A stretch of DNA of 64,000 bases from Ryuthela nishihirai. Its lineage: Eukaryota; Arthropoda; Arachnida; Araneae; Heptathelidae. The stretch lies in the NCBI GenBank assembly GCA_038380435.1, contig JAWZYU010000727.1, positions 1 to 64,000 on the forward strand, given 5' to 3'. Position numbers and translations under genes: made by a program. Of the stretch, positions 61,614 to 64,000 are shown piece after piece. The notes under the pieces were generated by a model. That model was not told the DNA's origin. It ran no database searches and saw nothing but the letters and a program-made list of their open reading frames with translations. Each line of letters opens with the position of its first letter. Position 1 is the stretch's first letter.

Positions 61614-62818
61614 CACGTTCAGTATGGTGTGGCATAGCACTGATGTCTCACTGGCTGTTCTACTTTGACCGGCGTGACATCAATGAATGCCTCAGCTCGA
61701 AAATTCTATAAGACTGTGCGGCTTTATTATGTGTCTCACTACAATATTAAATAGATAGCCATTCAAAATCCACCGTCTGTACGAACTATTTATATTACCT
61801 GGTCATGAATATTTGTACATGTTTGCTAATTACAGTACATTTTATGGTAATTTGTGACAAAACTTCGAAATAATAAATATTAGGAAATAATTATTTATAA
61901 CAGTAAAAGTAAATACAACTCGAAAATAAAAATAGAACAATACCTGAGCGAAGTTATTTTTACATTTTTTGTTCATTATGAATAGAAAAAAAACGGAATA
62001 CAATAACTTTTAACACAAGCTGGACAGTACCACTTGCTTCTGGTCGATTTATTTTGAGCTACATTTCTACCAAATTATTTTTTATTGTTGGCATAGCATA
62101 CCACACATCGATTTTTCTTGCACTCCTCCAATTTATGTGTTATTTGCTTCTTCAGGGTCAGCAAACAGATCACTCGTACATAAGAGTGTTTCGGCAAGAT
62201 GTTCTCGAAATTCAGTGATGGTAATCTTACTCTGCGTGATCTCTTTGAATAATAAAAATGCATTGACCAATGTGGAACCTAAAATTAGTTCAGTTGCCAA
62301 TTTTCTATACCATTTAGTACCCCTTCTCAGGCAGTGCGAATATGCTTTTAGCTGGTCAGATATGTCAATGTAAGTTTTTGACTTGTACTCGAAAATAGCC
62401 CTGTGTTTTTCTATTTGCTTTCCACGTTGTTGCTCTTTGATCATCTCGTCAGTGTGTTTTGTTGTGAGTAACAATACATCACGAGTATCTTTCCATTTTA
62501 GTATTACAATACCACAAGTGCTTTCTTGGGCTATTATTTCATGTTTTTTCAGTTTTTTATTCAAAACTTCTTTTGAACTACTATATTTCAGTGGTGCATC
62601 ACGACGTACCACATAGTCTTACTGAACCAAATTTAGTTTAAAGACGGTGAGGTAAAAACATGATGCCTCATAATCTGAGTAATTAAAAATTGATGAAACT
62701 GTATTTAAATGTTTGAAACTGTAAAATATTTTATAAATATTTTGAAAATGAAATACTAGCAAAATAGTTCCCCTGCCCATAGTGAAAAAAAATCTGCTCT
62801 ACACCCATGCTTAACGTG
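61614..62818 (-). mobile_element. piggyBac-like element, internally deleted
   Basis: TTAA at 61610-61613 precedes CACGTTCAGTATGGTGTGG. At the right, CACCCATGCTTAACGTG is the inverted match, followed by TCAA (decayed TTAA). The minus-strand coding part at 62612-62133 reads DISDQLKAYSHCLRRGTKWY and RKLATELILGSTLVNAFLLF, the C-terminal piggyBac signature. A shifted frame at 62263-62075 then gives CKKNRCVVC, and further on YCPACVKSYC, the cysteine-rich C-terminal finger. The N-terminal part and the first catalytic Asp residues are missing. Confidence 0.88.
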
Positions 62819-63094
62819 TCAAAAATAAAATATGAGAAGCACCTTAACATCATTCAGTGTGATTTGAATATTTTTAAAGATTTTAAATATAAATCCAATT
62901 GGTTCATCCTAAATTCGGCTTTAAAAGGGCTTTCCAATGACACCAACGCGGGTGCTCTAGGTCAATTAGGCCTAGTGAAAGTGAAGAGATAATGAAATAG
63001 CACTTTCTTGAATTTAAATCTAGTTATAAAGTAGATAAAATGTTTGAGAAATTGATAACAAAAAGTGATTGCAAGAACATCAAAAAAATAAGAG

Positions 63095-64000
63095 AAATGA
63101 GCGGAATTCGAGGCATTTCGGGCTCGCGTGCGTGTGGGTTTGGGGGCTTTTCCCCCGGGACGTCGCGCGGGTTTGGGGGCCTTTCTCCCGGGACGTCGCA
63201 CGGGTTTGGGGGCCTTTCCCCCAGGGCGTCGCACGGGTTTGGGGGCCTTTACCCCGGGGCGTCGCGCGGGTCAGGGCCTTTCTACTGGGCTTGACTCGGG
63301 ACGTGGGTTTGGGGGCTTTCCCCCGGGTGTGCTGCAGGTTTTGGGGATTTTCCACCGGGCGTGCCGCGGGTTTGGGGCTTTTCCCCCCGGGCATGCCTCG
63401 TACTGCGGGTTTGGGGGCTTTTCCCCTGGGCTTGACTCGGGACGCGGGTTGGGGGATTTTCCCCTGGGCTTGACTTGGGACACGGGTTTGGGGGCTTTTA
63501 CTCAGGGAGTGCCGCGGGTTTGGGGGCTTTTCACCGGGGGTGATTCGGGCCGCAGTTTTGGGGGCTTTCCCCCGGGCATTCTTCGGACCGTGGGTTTGGG
63601 GGATTTTCCCTGGGCTTGATTCGGGCTGTGGGTTTGGGTGCTTTTCCCCGGGAGTACCCGGGATTTGGCGCTTTACCACCGGGCGTGCTGCGGGTTTGGG
63701 GGCTTTTCCCCCAGGCGTGCCTCGGGCTGCAGGTTTGAGGGCTTTTCCCCTGGGCTTGAATCGGGACCCGGCTTTGGGGGCTTTTCCCCCCATGTTTGCT
63801 TCTGGCCGTGGGTTTGGGGGATTTTCCCCCATGCCTCTGGCCACAGGTTTGGGGGCTTTTCCTACGGGTGTGCTGCAGGTTTAAGGGCTTTTCCCAGGGC
63901 GTGTCTTGGGTCGCAGTTTTGGGATGCTTTCCCCACGGGTGTTCTTCGGGCCGCAGTTTTGGGGGCTTTTCTCCTGGGCTTGACTCGGGCTGTGGGTTTG
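63095..64000. repeat. GC-rich minisatellite, continues past window
   Basis: Diverged tandem units of about 30-36 bases around GGGTTTGGGGGCTTTTCCCC and CGGGCGTGCCGC. The boundary with AT-rich DNA at about 63095-63120 is sharp. Open frames exist in several frames on both strands because few units contain stops, so they are not evidence of genes. G-runs of 3-5 recur every few bases on the + strand. Confidence 0.92.

Noticed and set aside
63069..63884. Long open frames (up to about 250 codons) in the right-hand GC-rich block
   Set aside because: They occur in several frames on both strands and translate the same minisatellite unit; no protein family features.
1..64000. CRISPR arrays, operons, phage genes, bacterial promoters or rRNA
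   Set aside because: None found; introns, SINEs and eukaryotic transposons make this a nuclear metazoan sequence.

Overview
This is nuclear DNA of a metazoan, not a bacterial or phage window. It is AT-rich, its one cellular gene is split by large GT-AG introns, and most of the sequence is eukaryotic transposons in decay. The element spectrum (Jockey-like, RTE-like and Penelope-like retroelements, Tc1/mariner, piggyBac, hAT, an LTR element with a CCHC gag) fits an arthropod, and I would guess a chelicerate. That guess is inference, since no sequence here fixes the species.

The only host gene I can support is the 3' two-thirds of a Golgi pH regulator gene (GPHR/GPR89) on the + strand. Nine exons (2266-2346, 6336-6445, 13676-13776, 32068-32160, 40324-40419, 42974-43063, 46916-46981, 59781-59839, 61259-61403) keep one reading frame over 279 codons plus TGA. 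All internal junctions are GT/AG. Two AATAAA signals follow at 61413 and 61424. The 5' exons lie outside the window. The 841 coding bases are spread over 59 kb because the introns are filled with transposons.

Layout: (1) intron before exon A, 1-2265: LINE scraps and tRNA-derived SINEs. (2) Intron A, 2347-6335: piggyBac-type MITE, two head-to-tail Jockey-like LINE pieces, Tc1 fragment. (3) Intron B, 6446-13675: LTR-element fragment, a Penelope-like element with RT, GIY-YIG and hammerhead-like motifs, Tc1 and mariner relics with a LINE tail inserted, SINE, mini-MITE. (4) Intron C, 13777-32067: the longest Jockey-like copy, several 3' pieces of the same family, a nearly whole Tc1-like element with TIRs, mariner 3' end, a 1.4 kb tandem-repeat block, and an RTE-like LINE. 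(5) Intron D, 32161-40323: Tc1 relic carrying a hAT MITE with perfect 8-bp TSD, RTE-like LINE pieces, and the fullest RTE-like copy (about 36540-39985). (6) Introns E and F, 40420-46915: Tigger/pogo-like relic, a long hairpin, mariner and Tc1 relics. (7) Intron G, 46982-59780: an old LTR element into which a very young LTR element (48696-53821; two differences noticed between its 687-bp LTRs; gag plus one unknown ORF but no reverse transcriptase) has inserted, then an inverted pair of Penelope-like copies and a minus-strand RTE-like LINE with a 5' inversion. (8) Downstream of the gene: a piggyBac relic (61614-62818) and a GC-rich minisatellite running off the right edge.

The most interesting points are the young gag-only LTR element nested in an old relative, the tRNA-SINE that shares its 3' end with the RTE-like LINE, hammerhead-like motifs at the Penelope 3' ends, and a recurring pattern of perfect short-loop fold-backs that looks like template-switch mutation.
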